A stretch of DNA of 24,492 nucleotides from Candidatus Moraniibacteriota bacterium (GCA_003482885.1 DMXN01000007.1:37729-62220), one strand, 5' to 3'; numbered from the stretch's first letter, positions 1-7,679 are shown. Notes: a model not told the origin generated them from the letters alone. Numbers and translations are program-made.

Positions 1-8
1 TTTTATGC

Positions 9-34
9 AGGTTCAAGCGTCCTCGCTTGAACCT
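9..34. repeat. Perfect 11-bp inverted repeat, possible terminator
   Basis: The arms AGGTTCAAGCG (9-19) and CGCTTGAACCT (24-34) are exact reverse complements around a 4-nt loop. The plus strand continues with TTATTT, a weak U-rich tail, so the hairpin could end a plus-strand gene lying to the left of the window. It is related in sequence to the hairpin at 71-95. Confidence 0.6.
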
Positions 35-60
35 TTATTTCTGGCAAGGCTGAATTTTTC

Positions 61-95
61 CAGAAACAAAAAGTTCAGGCGAGACGCCTGAACTT
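61..95 (-). terminator. Rho-independent terminator of rpmA
   Basis: An 11-bp perfect stem (71-81 with 85-95, 3-nt loop) lies 45 bp past the rpmA stop. Read on the minus strand, the stem runs directly into TTTTTGTTTCTG, the U-rich tract expected of an intrinsic terminator. Confidence 0.75.
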
Positions 96-140
96 GCATT
101 TAAGTAAAATCGTTCTTGCAATAGATTTTCTGAAAATAAA

Positions 141-455
141 TTAAGCTTTAGTTTTTCTTGCAACTTTCTTTGCCAAAACTTTTTCCACTACTGAAACGAA
201 TCTTCTCTGCATCAGTTTTCCAGTAAACGCTCGGACTTTTTTAGTGGAGAATTTTACGAAGCCGTCGATCAAGGAAAAAAGCGTGTCGTCTTCGCCCCGT
301 TTTACATTTTTCCCCGGGCAATATTTTGTGCCTCTTTGGCGAATAATAATTTGTCCGGTTTTTACTTTTTGATCGCCAAAAATTTTAACTCCTAATCTTT
401 TGGATATAGAATCTCTTCCCAGTTGGGTGGATCCTCCTGCTTTACGATGCGCCAT
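141..455 (-). CDS. rpmA: 50S ribosomal protein bL27
   Basis: bL27 lies near the peptidyl-transferase centre of the large subunit, with its N-terminal tail reaching toward the P-site tRNA. The 104-aa product begins MAHRKAGGSTQLGRDSISKR, the diagnostic family N-terminus, and continues with IIIRQRGTKYCPGKNV, the conserved core. There is no N-terminal cleavable leader of the kind seen in Firmicutes. The C-terminus is a Lys/Arg-rich tail slightly longer than the usual 85-90 aa. rplU (bL21), the common partner gene, is not upstream; rpmA has its own sigma70-type promoter (490-519) and terminator (61-95), so it is probably a single-gene transcript. It diverges from the gene at 523. Identification is secure. 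Confidence 0.97.
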   Translation of the reverse strand: MAHRKAGGSTQLGRDSISKRLGVKIFGDQKVKTGQIIIRQRGTKYCPGKNVKRGEDDTLFSLIDGFVKFSTKKVRAFTGKLMQRRFVSVVEKVLAKKVARKTKA

Positions 456-489
456 AGTTGTAATTTATTAACCAATTATCATAAGACAT

Positions 490-519
490 ATTCTAGCCCA
501 ATTTATGCTATACTGTCAA
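490..519 (-). promoter_or_regulatory. rpmA promoter
   Basis: On the minus strand TTGACA (514-519) is followed after 18 nt by TAGAAT (490-495). The start would fall near 483, giving a leader of about 28 nt with no Shine-Dalgarno sequence. The -35 shares its edge base with the -10 of the opposing promoter at 506-514. Confidence 0.6.
506..514 (+). promoter_or_regulatory. Extended -10 promoter of the 523-924 gene
   Basis: TGCTATACT is an extended -10 (TGn plus TATACT at 509-514). No good -35 is visible 16-18 nt upstream. The start would fall near 521-522, so the ATG at 523 would sit at the very 5' end of the mRNA. Confidence 0.5.
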
Positions 520-522
520 CTG

Positions 523-924
523 ATGGGCAAAATCAAAGATTTTTTAATCAAACACGAATTTAAACTGGCGCTTGCCGGCGGGTTTATTTTAGTCGCGCTT
601 GTTTCTTTTGAGACCGGTTATTTGGAAGGAAAAAAAATTCAAGGAAAACCGATCGTTATTGAAAAGCCGTCTGAATGCGCTAAAATTACGCAGGAAAATA
701 CGCCAGTTGCGTCAAACTCCGCCTCTTTGCAGCAACCGGAAAAAGTTGCTGGCGCAAAAAGCGTCGCGCGAGATTGTTTATTTGTCGGCAGTAAGAATTC
801 TAACAAAGTTCATTTGTCAACTTGCTCATTCGCCAAAAGAATCAAGCCGGAAAATTTAGTTTGTTTTAAAAGTGCAGAAGAAGCGATTAGCCAAGGTCGG
901 TTGGCGGATAAATGTATAAAATAG
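523..924 (+). CDS. Membrane-anchored protein with Ada-like Cys (metal-binding) domain
   Basis: The 133-aa product has a short cytoplasmic N-terminus, one hydrophobic helix (about residues 14-32), a polar linker, and a C-terminal domain from residue 85 with FVGSKNSNKVHLSTCSFAKR (87-106) followed by NLVCFKSAEEA and a terminal DKCIK. This pattern (surface-exposed Cys, KxHxxxC, AKRIKPEN, F-S-EEA, final Cys) resembles the zinc-binding N-terminal module of Ada, here without the methyltransferase and tethered to the membrane. Four Cys (85, 101, 114, 131) are candidate ligands. I chose the ATG at 523 because an upstream in-frame ATG at 505 lies inside the likely promoter. The substrate is unknown, and DNA repair is not implied by the fold alone. 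It stands alone, divergent from rpmA and convergent with the DUF2062 gene. Confidence 0.7.
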   Translation: MGKIKDFLIKHEFKLALAGGFILVALVSFETGYLEGKKIQGKPIVIEKPSECAKITQENTPVASNSASLQQPEKVAGAKSVARDCLFVGSKNSNKVHLSTCSFAKRIKPENLVCFKSAEEAISQGRLADKCIK

Positions 925-948
925 TTCCTACGAAATTACGAATTTTTT

Positions 949-1013
949 ACAAATTTACAAATGTACGAATGGGGAAAATTAAGTTTTATTTTTTTGTATA
1001 TTTGTAAATTTGT
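949..1013. repeat. Long inverted repeat between convergent genes, probable bidirectional terminator
   Basis: ACAAATTTACAAATGTAC (949-966) and GTATATTTGTAAATTTGT (996-1013) pair over 17 of 18 positions around a 29-nt loop. It lies between the stop of the Ada-like gene and the stop of the DUF2062 gene. The surrounding AT-rich permutations of ACGAATTT and ACAAATTT look like dispersed filler repeats rather than coding DNA. Confidence 0.5.
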
Positions 1014-1034
1014 ATTTGATTTGTAGTTTGTAGA

Positions 1035-1484
1035 CTATTTAAACCGTAGCTTTCCATATTTCAATAAAAAATAAAGCGCGAAATAAAAAAATAAAGAAAT
1101 TGAAACCGAAACTGTTAAAAATCCGATAAAGAAAGGAGTTAAAATTTCGATGATAATTGTTTCGGCAAAAAAATATTTCAGGCCGAGCCGATAAGTTTCG
1201 TTAAAATCTTGAATTAGTAATTTCGGGCTGACATTGAAAAAAAATCCGCCAACGGTTGCGGCTAAGGGCAAAACGATAAAAGTCGCCCACATATTGCTGG
1301 CTAAAACTCCCGCAGTGGCGGAAAGACGATTGAATCGCAAAAGAGCGGCGGTAATAAGTGTTGTGGCGACACCTTCGCCGGGCATAATTCCCCAAAAAAT
1401 TCCCAAAGCAAAACCCGCCGCGATTTTATGCGGCGTGTCGTCGATAAGAAAGAATTTTTTGATATAGTTTTTTAGTTTTTGCAT
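1035..1484 (-). CDS. DUF2062 integral membrane protein
   Basis: The 149-aa product has the DUF2062 signature near its N-terminus: DDTPHKIAAGFALGIFWGIM (16-35), then a Gly/Ala-rich hydrophobic stretch. Three or four membrane segments are visible: about 22-48, 57-82, and one or two in the C-terminal third (106-143). DUF2062 proteins are small bacterial membrane proteins of unknown function, sometimes fused to glycosyltransferases. The start is 2 nt after the stop of the nuclease gene, so the pair is almost certainly co-transcribed and translationally coupled. Nothing here suggests a shared biochemical role. Family assignment is good; function is unknown. Confidence 0.85.
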   Translation of the reverse strand: MQKLKNYIKKFFLIDDTPHKIAAGFALGIFWGIMPGEGVATTLITAALLRFNRLSATAGVLASNMWATFIVLPLAATVGGFFFNVSPKLLIQDFNETYRLGLKYFFAETIIIEILTPFFIGFLTVSVSISLFFYFALYFLLKYGKLRFK

Positions 1485-1486
1485 TT

Positions 1487-2611
1487 TTAACTTTTCTTTA
1501 CAATCAAGCCGCTGGTTTTTTTGTCTATAATTTTGGCTTTTTCAATTTCTTTCTTTGCTTGAGTGGGCAATATTTCAAAAATATTTTTGAGGGCGATTTT
1601 GTCGAATTTTAAAACTGCTTGCCATTTATTTAATGGTTCTAAAATTGTTTGAATTTTTTCCTCATCGTATTTATAAGTTACTCGAAGACTTTTGGCGATA
1701 ATTCCATTTGCGCCAAAAACTCGTTCGACGCTTTCTTGCTCCATATAGGCGATAATATTTTCTTGCAATTCCGCCAAACGATCTTTTGTGATGGAAACCG
1801 CTGATTTCAGATCAATATATTCGCCAATCATAGAATTTATTTCTTCAGTATCGATTTTTCTTGTTTCCTTGAATTTATGTTTCCACATCGGGCAAATATT
1901 TTGATAACCGCACCAGTCGCAAAGCGGGGAAATATTCGGTTCAAATTTTTTTTCTTCGATCAATTTTATCGTATCCAAAAAAGCCTGCTCGTTTTCTTTT
2001 AACTGTTCGGCTGTTCGCGAAGCGGAAAGTTTCATTCCGTGTTTGAGAAAATATAAACTTACTTTTATTTTGTCCAAATTATTTCTTTCTTCCGGATATT
2101 GAGAGAGAAAAGCTTGAAGATAGACGGAGAGCTGCATGTCAGTTTCCACTCTTTCCTGCGTAGGCATTTTTTTAGCGGTTTTGTAATCGATAATTTCAAA
2201 ACCGTCTTCCGTCCGATCGATGCGATCAATAATGCCGGAAACAATGTGCTTATTATTTTCCTCGCCGATTTCAATTTGAAATCGTGATTCCAAATTAACA
2301 ATATTGAAATCCGTCGGATTGTTTCGTTTGTAATAATCTTGAATAATTTTTACGCCTTGCACGAAAGCGGCGCGTTCTTCTTCCGGAGAATTGAAAACAG
2401 CAGGATTCCATGAATTGGAAAAAAATTCCATCGCTTGTTCGAGGGTGGGCGAAAGAATACAGGGAGTGTGAATAAATTTCATCGTTGAATGCAATACCGA
2501 ACCGAAAACCGCCTCTTTCGATTTGGGCGTTTTAATTTTGTCGATAACTTGATATTTATATTTCAGCGGACAATTTTTATAAGTGTCCAGCGCGGAATAA
2601 GAAATTCGCAT
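1487..2611 (-). CDS. PD-(D/E)XK superfamily exonuclease, RecB/AddB/Cas4-like with Fe-S cluster
   Basis: The 374-aa protein shows the RecB-type nuclease motifs in order: SYSALDTYKNCPLKYKY (Cys14, first cluster ligand), GSVLHSTM (His41), SGIIDRID (Asp129), IIDYKTAK (Asp142 and Lys144, the D-x-K catalytic pair) and MQLSVYLQA (Gln160, Tyr164). The three remaining cluster cysteines follow in CDWCGYQNICPMW (231, 234, 240), giving the 1+3 Cys layout of AddB and Cas4 [4Fe-4S] nucleases. The C-terminal third (about 250-374) is mostly helical and unassigned. No helicase or CRISPR gene is next to it, so it acts as a stand-alone nuclease, probably in DNA repair or recombination (inference). It is first in a two-gene unit with DUF2062 and diverges from leuS. 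Confidence 0.88.
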   Translation of the reverse strand: MRISYSALDTYKNCPLKYKYQVIDKIKTPKSKEAVFGSVLHSTMKFIHTPCILSPTLEQAMEFFSNSWNPAVFNSPEEERAAFVQGVKIIQDYYKRNNPTDFNIVNLESRFQIEIGEENNKHIVSGIIDRIDRTEDGFEIIDYKTAKKMPTQERVETDMQLSVYLQAFLSQYPEERNNLDKIKVSLYFLKHGMKLSASRTAEQLKENEQAFLDTIKLIEEKKFEPNISPLCDWCGYQNICPMWKHKFKETRKIDTEEINSMIGEYIDLKSAVSITKDRLAELQENIIAYMEQESVERVFGANGIIAKSLRVTYKYDEEKIQTILEPLNKWQAVLKFDKIALKNIFEILPTQAKKEIEKAKIIDKKTSGLIVKKS

Positions 2612-2638
2612 AAAGTTTGTATTATTTTACTGTTTTCT

Positions 2639-2667
2639 ATTATAGCATTGCTGTTGATTTTTTGGTA
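2639..2667 (-). promoter_or_regulatory. Promoter of the nuclease-DUF2062 unit
   Basis: On the minus strand TGCTATAAT (2639-2647) is a consensus extended -10. A weak -35 (TACCAA, 2662-2667) lies 17 nt upstream. The start is expected near 2632, about 20 nt before the ATG. The element is interleaved with the opposing leuS promoter. Confidence 0.6.
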
Positions 2668-2682
2668 ATTTTGGGTTAAAAT
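2654..2682 (+). promoter_or_regulatory. leuS promoter, predicted leaderless
   Basis: TTGATT (2654-2659), a 17-nt spacer and TAAAAT (2677-2682) make a good sigma70-type promoter. The first base of the -10 is 12 nt before the leuS ATG, so transcription should start at or within a base or two of the start codon. Confidence 0.6.
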
Positions 2683-2688
2683 TGGAAT

Positions 2689-5070
2689 ATGGAAAAATAT
2701 GAGCATAAAAAAATTGAAGAAAAATGGTCTAGGAAATGGATAGACGAGCGGGTTTTTACGCCTGATTTAAAAAATAGTCAAAATCCCTATTACGCCTTGT
2801 TTATGTTTCCTTATCCCAGCGCGGAAGGCTTGCATATTGGGAATTTTTACGCCTTTACTTGCGTGGATGTAATGGCGAAATACAAAAAATTGAAAGGATT
2901 TGATGTTTTTGAACCGATTGGTTGGGACGCTTTTGGAATTCACAGCGAGAATTATGCTTTAAAAATAGGGGAAGCGCCGGGAAAAATGCTTGAAAGAACG
3001 GTGGCGAATTTTACCAAGCAAATTCAAGCGGCGGGTTTGAGTTGTGACTGGACAAGAGAAGTTAATACAATGTCACCTGAATATTACAAATGGACGCAAT
3101 GGATTTTTACACAACTTTTTGAAAAAGGATTAGCTTATCAAAAAGAAGCCTATTTAAATTGGTGTCCTTCTTGCAAGACAGTTTTGGCGGACGAACAGAT
3201 TGAAGGCGGAGAATGCGAAAGATGCAAAAACATTCCAGAAAAAAGAAAAATGAAACAATGGTTCTTTAAGATTACGCATTATGCCGATAGATTGCTAGAT
3301 GGTTTGGGAAAAATGGATTGGTCAGAAATTACAAAAAGCGCGCAAAAAAATTGGATTGGAAAATCTGAAGGAGCAAACATTAAATTTAAGGTGGCGAATA
3401 GTGATTTGGAATTTGAGATTTTTACTACTCGTCCCGATACGCTTTTCGGTTGCACTTATTGCGTTTTATCTCCGGAACACGAGTTGGTTTCTAAAATAAT
3501 TTCTGATAAACAAAAGGATGCAGTGGAAAAATATATTCAAGAAGCGGGAATAAAATCGGAAATAGAAAGAAAAGAAAATAAAGAAAAAACAGGAGTATTT
3601 TCCGGCGCTTATGCTGTTAATCCGGCTAATCAAGAAAAAGTTCCTATCTGGATTGCCGATTATGTTTTGGCTGGTTACGGCTTTGGTTCTATTATGGCAG
3701 TGCCTGCTCATGACGAGCGAGATTTTGAATTTGCTAAAAAATTCAATTTAGAAATTAGAGAAGTTATAGCGGGTGGAGATATCAATAAAGAAGCTTATGT
3801 CGAAGAAGGTAATCTTGTAAGTTCAGGAAAATTTAGTGGAGTTCAATCAATAAAAGCAAAAAAAGTTATTACCGAATTTGTCGGTGGAAAGCTAGTGGCT
3901 AATTATAAATTGCGCGATTGGTGTATTTCCAGGCAAAGATATTGGGGTCCGCCAGTGCCGGTGGTTTATTGTGAAAAATGTGGTACGGTCGCTGTGCCGG
4001 AAAAAGATTTACCGGTGGTTTTGCCGGAAATGGAAAAAAATTGGGAGCCTTCGGGAGATGGAAAGGGACCGCTCGCAAAAGTAGAAAGTTTTATGAAAAC
4101 CGTTTGTCCAAGATGCGGTGGCGAAGCTCGGCGCGAGGCGGATGTAATGGATAACTTTTTGGATTCGGCATGGTATTTTTTTCGCTATCTTTCTCCTGAC
4201 AATAATAAAGAAATTTTTAGCAAAGATTTGGGGGGAAAATGGTTGCCTGTTGATTTATATATAGGTGGCAATGAACATGCAGTTTTGCATTTGATGTATA
4301 CGCGCTTTATTACAATGGCGTTGCATGATTTGGGTTTGATTGATTTTGATAATCCTTTCAAACGGTTTAGAGCCAACGGAATGATTTTAAAAAATGGAAA
4401 AAAAATGTCCAAGTCCAAGGGAAATGTTATTAATCCGGAAGAATACGGCGAGAAAGTCGGTTATGACGCGCTTAAGAGTTATATTTTATTTTTAGGACCC
4501 TTGAGCGAAGATCGCAGTTTTTCCGATGAAGGAATAATGGGAACCAAACGCTGGGCGGAAAGAATTTTTAATTTGTTTGATCGGGTTGATGGTGAATATA
4601 CAGACGAAAAAAAAGTTTTAAGAAAACTGCACAGAACAATCAAGAATATGGAAAATGATATGGAAGAGCAGAAATATAATACTGCTATTGCCAAACTTAT
4701 GGAAATGACAAATGTTTTTTATGAAACATCAAAAATTTCAGAGGAAACATTTAAAAAATTCTTAATCTTGGTTGCTATTTTTTTGCCAGCTCTAGCCGAA
4801 GAACTTTGGGAAAAATTAGGACATACGAAAAGCATTTTTAAAGAAAAATGGCCGGAATATGATCCTGCATTGATTCAAGATGAAGAAATAAATTTAGTGA
4901 TTCAAGTAAACGGAAAAATTCGCGATATTATAAGAGTCAATGCGGATATTTCTGAAGAAGAAGCGAGAGAGGCGGCAATTAAAAGCGAGAAAATAAAAAA
5001 ATATACTGCGGAAAAAGAAATCAAAAAAATTATTTTTGTCAAAAGCAAGCTGATAAATATTGTTGTCTAA
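2689..5070 (+). CDS. leuS: Leucyl-tRNA synthetase
   Basis: A class I synthetase that charges tRNA-Leu in the cytoplasm. The 793-aa protein has the signature HIGN (49-52, a variant of HIGH), a Cys-rich insert WCPSCKTVLADEQ (159-171) with CERC after it, the CP1 editing domain with FTTRPDTLFGCTYCVLSPEH (245-264) and AVPAHDERDFEFAKKF, a second zinc-ribbon-like insert (CEKCG...CPRCGG), and KMSKSKGN starting at residue 572. The editing threonine and aspartate positions are retained. The length is below the usual 820-870 aa, mainly from compact inserts and C-terminus. The segment PIGWDAFGIHSENYALK differs from the common GLPAEN form, suggesting a divergent LeuRS clade. It has its own promoter and no leader, and is followed closely by the ABC operon promoter, which lies across its stop codon. 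Confidence 0.96.
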   Translation: MEKYEHKKIEEKWSRKWIDERVFTPDLKNSQNPYYALFMFPYPSAEGLHIGNFYAFTCVDVMAKYKKLKGFDVFEPIGWDAFGIHSENYALKIGEAPGKMLERTVANFTKQIQAAGLSCDWTREVNTMSPEYYKWTQWIFTQLFEKGLAYQKEAYLNWCPSCKTVLADEQIEGGECERCKNIPEKRKMKQWFFKITHYADRLLDGLGKMDWSEITKSAQKNWIGKSEGANIKFKVANSDLEFEIFTTRPDTLFGCTYCVLSPEHELVSKIISDKQKDAVEKYIQEAGIKSEIERKENKEKTGVFSGAYAVNPANQEKVPIWIADYVLAGYGFGSIMAVPAHDERDFEFAKKFNLEIREVIAGGDINKEAYVEEGNLVSSGKFSGVQSIKAKKVITEFVGGKLVANYKLRDWCISRQRYWGPPVPVVYCEKCGTVAVPEKDLPVVLPEMEKNWEPSGDGKGPLAKVESFMKTVCPRCGGEARREADVMDNFLDSAWYFFRYLSPDNNKEIFSKDLGGKWLPVDLYIGGNEHAVLHLMYTRFITMALHDLGLIDFDNPFKRFRANGMILKNGKKMSKSKGNVINPEEYGEKVGYDALKSYILFLGPLSEDRSFSDEGIMGTKRWAERIFNLFDRVDGEYTDEKKVLRKLHRTIKNMENDMEEQKYNTAIAKLMEMTNVFYETSKISEETFKKFLILVAIFLPALAEELWEKLGHTKSIFKEKWPEYDPALIQDEEINLVIQVNGKIRDIIRVNADISEEEAREAAIKSEKIKKYTAEKEIKKIIFVKSKLINIVV

Positions 5071-5092
5071 AAAAAGCATTTTGCAGTATAAT
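5063..5092 (+). promoter_or_regulatory. Promoter of the ABC-transporter operon, predicted leaderless
   Basis: TTGTCT (5063-5068), an 18-nt spacer and a perfect TATAAT (5087-5092). The -35 overlaps the last codons and stop of leuS. The first base of the -10 is 12 nt before the ATG at 5099, the same distance as at leuS. Confidence 0.65.
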
Positions 5093-5098
5093 ACAAAA

Positions 5099-6478
5099 AT
5101 GGAAAACAATTTGGAAATAAAAAAAAATAAAATTCCCAATGTGCTGATTACTGATTTGAATGTGATTTACAATCAGGGCAAGCCGAATGAAGTGAGATCG
5201 TTAGAGGGAATTAATTTGGAAATAATGCCGCAAGAATATGTGATTATTTTCGGTCCTTCCGGTTGCGGAAAATCCACTCTTTTATATTCCATTGCCGGAC
5301 TGCAAAAACCGACCAGCGGAACGGTGCTTATCGATCAAGAAAACATCAGTTCTTATTCAAAAAAGAAAACCGCGTGGTTTCATCGCCGAAAAATCGGAAT
5401 GGTTTTTCAAGCTTTTTATCTAATCGGATCGTTGAGCATTATAAAAAATATTTGTTTGCCAAAAATTTTTGACGGAGTCAAAAGAAAAGAAAGAAGATTT
5501 TTGGCCAAAGAATTATTGGAACGGTTCGGAATCAGCGAACAAGCCAAGAAATTTCCTTCGGAACTTTCCGGCGGGCAAAAACAGCGCGTTTCCATTGCGC
5601 GTTCTCTTATTAATGATCCGGATATTATTTTGGCGGATGAACCGGTGGGAAATTTGGATTCCAAGTCGTCGCAAATCGTGATGACTATTCTTAAAGAATT
5701 AAATGAAAGGGACAAAAAGACTGTTGTTTTGGTTACGCATGACCCAGCCCATCTGCCCTATGGAGACAAGATTGTGCATATGATGGATGGAAAAATAATT
5801 AAAATAGAGATTATAAGGAAAAAACAGGAAATTCGCGAGGCATTGCCGGAAAGCTTTGTGTTAAAGGAAGGAGGGATAGAAGAGAGGGGCGAATTGATAA
5901 AAGAAGAATATATTCCGCTCAATCTTCGCCACTTGATGAGATCTTTTCGTGGCTTAACTTCCAATCAAATAAGCAATCTTCTTGTGCCGTTCAAGGCGCA
6001 GCAAATTTTTGCTCATTTGTTTTTTTCCATGACCAATGATCAGATTGAAAAAGCCATCAAAAAATTGGAGGATTTTTTGTACGCTAAAATTACCATTGAA
6101 GATTTTACCAAAGAATTGGATATGCCTTTGGAAAAAGGCGGTATAGGATGGGACAAAAGAATCGCGGAAAGATTTTCGGAGAATATCAAACAAATAACCG
6201 AGCAAGCCAATAGCATAAGTTTCATAGAAAGAGATAAGACCGCGTGGGAAATCGCGGATTATCTCAATATAAGATTAAAATTAGAGTTGGATGATGAGAG
6301 AAAAAAAGAGCTGGCAACGATTGTTTTAGATCGCTTGGATAATCGCATCGGCAAAGAGGAATTTCAAAAGTTGATCGATTTTTCAACAAAAGACAACGGA
6401 CTGGATTTTGATAAAAGAACGGCGGTAAAGATTGCGAAAGAGTTGGAAATGCTTTTGCTTTTGCGCTATTCAAATTAA
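5099..6478 (+). CDS. ABC transporter ATP-binding protein (MacB/LolD type) with duplicated C-terminal extension
   Basis: Residues 1-235 form a complete ABC ATPase: Walker A GPSGCGKST (52-60), Q-loop Gln104 in MVFQAFYLIG, signature LSGGQ (156-160), Walker B IILADEPVGNLDS (176-188) and the switch His214 in VTHDPAH. The long conserved Q-loop region and the NLDS D-loop match the LolD/MacB/FtsE type, in keeping with the FtsX-like permease gene 13 nt downstream. Residues 240-459 are an extra, mostly helical region not found in LolD; it contains two related units of about 50 residues (about 315-368 and 403-452) sharing IxxEDF/IGKEEF and a G-x-D-KR-A motif. I start at the ATG at 5099, 7 nt after a TATAAT box; a TTG at 5060 would extend the frame but lies before the promoter and overlaps leuS. 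The exported substrate is unknown. Confidence 0.9.
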   Translation: MENNLEIKKNKIPNVLITDLNVIYNQGKPNEVRSLEGINLEIMPQEYVIIFGPSGCGKSTLLYSIAGLQKPTSGTVLIDQENISSYSKKKTAWFHRRKIGMVFQAFYLIGSLSIIKNICLPKIFDGVKRKERRFLAKELLERFGISEQAKKFPSELSGGQKQRVSIARSLINDPDIILADEPVGNLDSKSSQIVMTILKELNERDKKTVVLVTHDPAHLPYGDKIVHMMDGKIIKIEIIRKKQEIREALPESFVLKEGGIEERGELIKEEYIPLNLRHLMRSFRGLTSNQISNLLVPFKAQQIFAHLFFSMTNDQIEKAIKKLEDFLYAKITIEDFTKELDMPLEKGGIGWDKRIAERFSENIKQITEQANSISFIERDKTAWEIADYLNIRLKLELDDERKKELATIVLDRLDNRIGKEEFQKLIDFSTKDNGLDFDKRTAVKIAKELEMLLLLRYSN

Positions 6479-6491
6479 AAAATAAAAAAAT

Positions 6492-7664
6492 ATGGGTATT
6501 TTGGATTTATTAAAACTTTCTACCAGGATGTTTAAAGCGAGAACTTCGCGAACAGTGCTTACTATTTTAGGCATGGGCGTGGGCGTGGGAGCAATTTTAT
6601 TTTTAGTGGCGCTGGGGTATGGCATTCAGAAAACGCTTTTGGAAACAATCACTACCGCAGATTCTCTTTTGACACTGGATGTTTATCCCGGCGAAACAAG
6701 ACAGTCGATAATTGCTGATGACATAAATAAAATAAAAGAAATTAACGGAGTGGATTTAATCAGTCCTGTCTTTGAAACGGTAGGGCAAATGAAGTATGCC
6801 AGTCTCGTTTCCGACGCGAAAATTACGGCAGTAGATGAAAACTTTTTAGATCTTGATGGCGTTAAAATAGTTCAGGGAGAAAAAATTAATGATGATGAAA
6901 TTCAAGGAATGGTCATTTCCAATTCTTTGGCGAAAGTTTTTGAAAAAACTCCGGAGGAAATGCTAGGAACGGAAGTGAAAGTGTTTTTATCCAAAGATGG
7001 AAAAGTTTCCGGAAAAAAACAGGAATTTAATTTTAAAATTATGGGTTTTGTGGATAAAAAAGAAATTTCCGCTTTTATTAATTCAAAAGCGTTAGGCGAT
7101 CCTCCGGTTTCTGTTTTCAGTAAGTTGAAAATAAAATGCTCGTCCAGCCAAATTATGAATGAAACACGAGAATCGATTGCCAACGAGGGGTTTTTGGTTT
7201 CGGCTTTAACTGATTTAATCAATCAAGTGGATAAAGCGTTTAAAGTTATCCGAATAGTCCTTGGTTTTTTTGGAGCAATCGCGCTTATGGTCAGCGCGAT
7301 TGGAATGTTCAACACAATGACTGTGGCTCTTATGGAAAGAACGGAGGAAATTGGAATTATGAAATCAATCGGCGCTTCCGATTACGATATCTTATGGATG
7401 TTTGTTTTCGAATCGACAATAATGGGATTTTTAGGAGGAGTTTCCGGTATCGCGTTGGGAATTTTGGGCGGAAATATTTTTAATTTGGCGGTTAATTTTT
7501 TGGCAAAAAGCTTGGGCGGGTCGGTTGTTAATATTTTTTATTTCCCCGTTTGGTTTTTATTGTTTATTTTGGGAGCAGCAACATTGGTGGGATTTTTTAC
7601 CGGCGTAATTCCGGCAAGAAAAGCCAGCGCGACCGATCCACTGGACGCGTTAAGATATAAATAA
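6492..7664 (+). CDS. FtsX/MacB-like ABC transporter permease
   Basis: The 390-aa protein has the MacB layout: a first membrane helix at about 22-45 (TVLTILGMGVGVGAILFLVA), a large periplasmic/extracytoplasmic MacB_PCD-like domain (about 50-250), then three C-terminal helices forming the FtsX domain. The family hallmark MERTEEIGIMKSIGA follows the second helix, and the protein ends IPARKASATDPLDALRYK, the standard MacB-family C-terminus. It pairs with the ATPase encoded 13 nt upstream. Such type VII ABC systems are mechanotransmitters that drive extracytoplasmic partners (toxin or lipoprotein release, cell-wall hydrolase activation) rather than classical importers; which applies here is unknown. 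The anchored protein encoded 15 nt downstream is the obvious candidate partner (inference). Confidence 0.92.
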   Translation: MGILDLLKLSTRMFKARTSRTVLTILGMGVGVGAILFLVALGYGIQKTLLETITTADSLLTLDVYPGETRQSIIADDINKIKEINGVDLISPVFETVGQMKYASLVSDAKITAVDENFLDLDGVKIVQGEKINDDEIQGMVISNSLAKVFEKTPEEMLGTEVKVFLSKDGKVSGKKQEFNFKIMGFVDKKEISAFINSKALGDPPVSVFSKLKIKCSSSQIMNETRESIANEGFLVSALTDLINQVDKAFKVIRIVLGFFGAIALMVSAIGMFNTMTVALMERTEEIGIMKSIGASDYDILWMFVFESTIMGFLGGVSGIALGILGGNIFNLAVNFLAKSLGGSVVNIFYFPVWFLLFILGAATLVGFFTGVIPARKASATDPLDALRYK

Positions 7665-7679
7665 TTTTTTAAAATTTCT

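Noticed and set aside
5060..5098. TTG-initiated N-terminal extension of the ABC ATPase
   Set aside because: It overlaps leuS and lies upstream of a perfect TATAAT box; the ATG at 5099 fits better.
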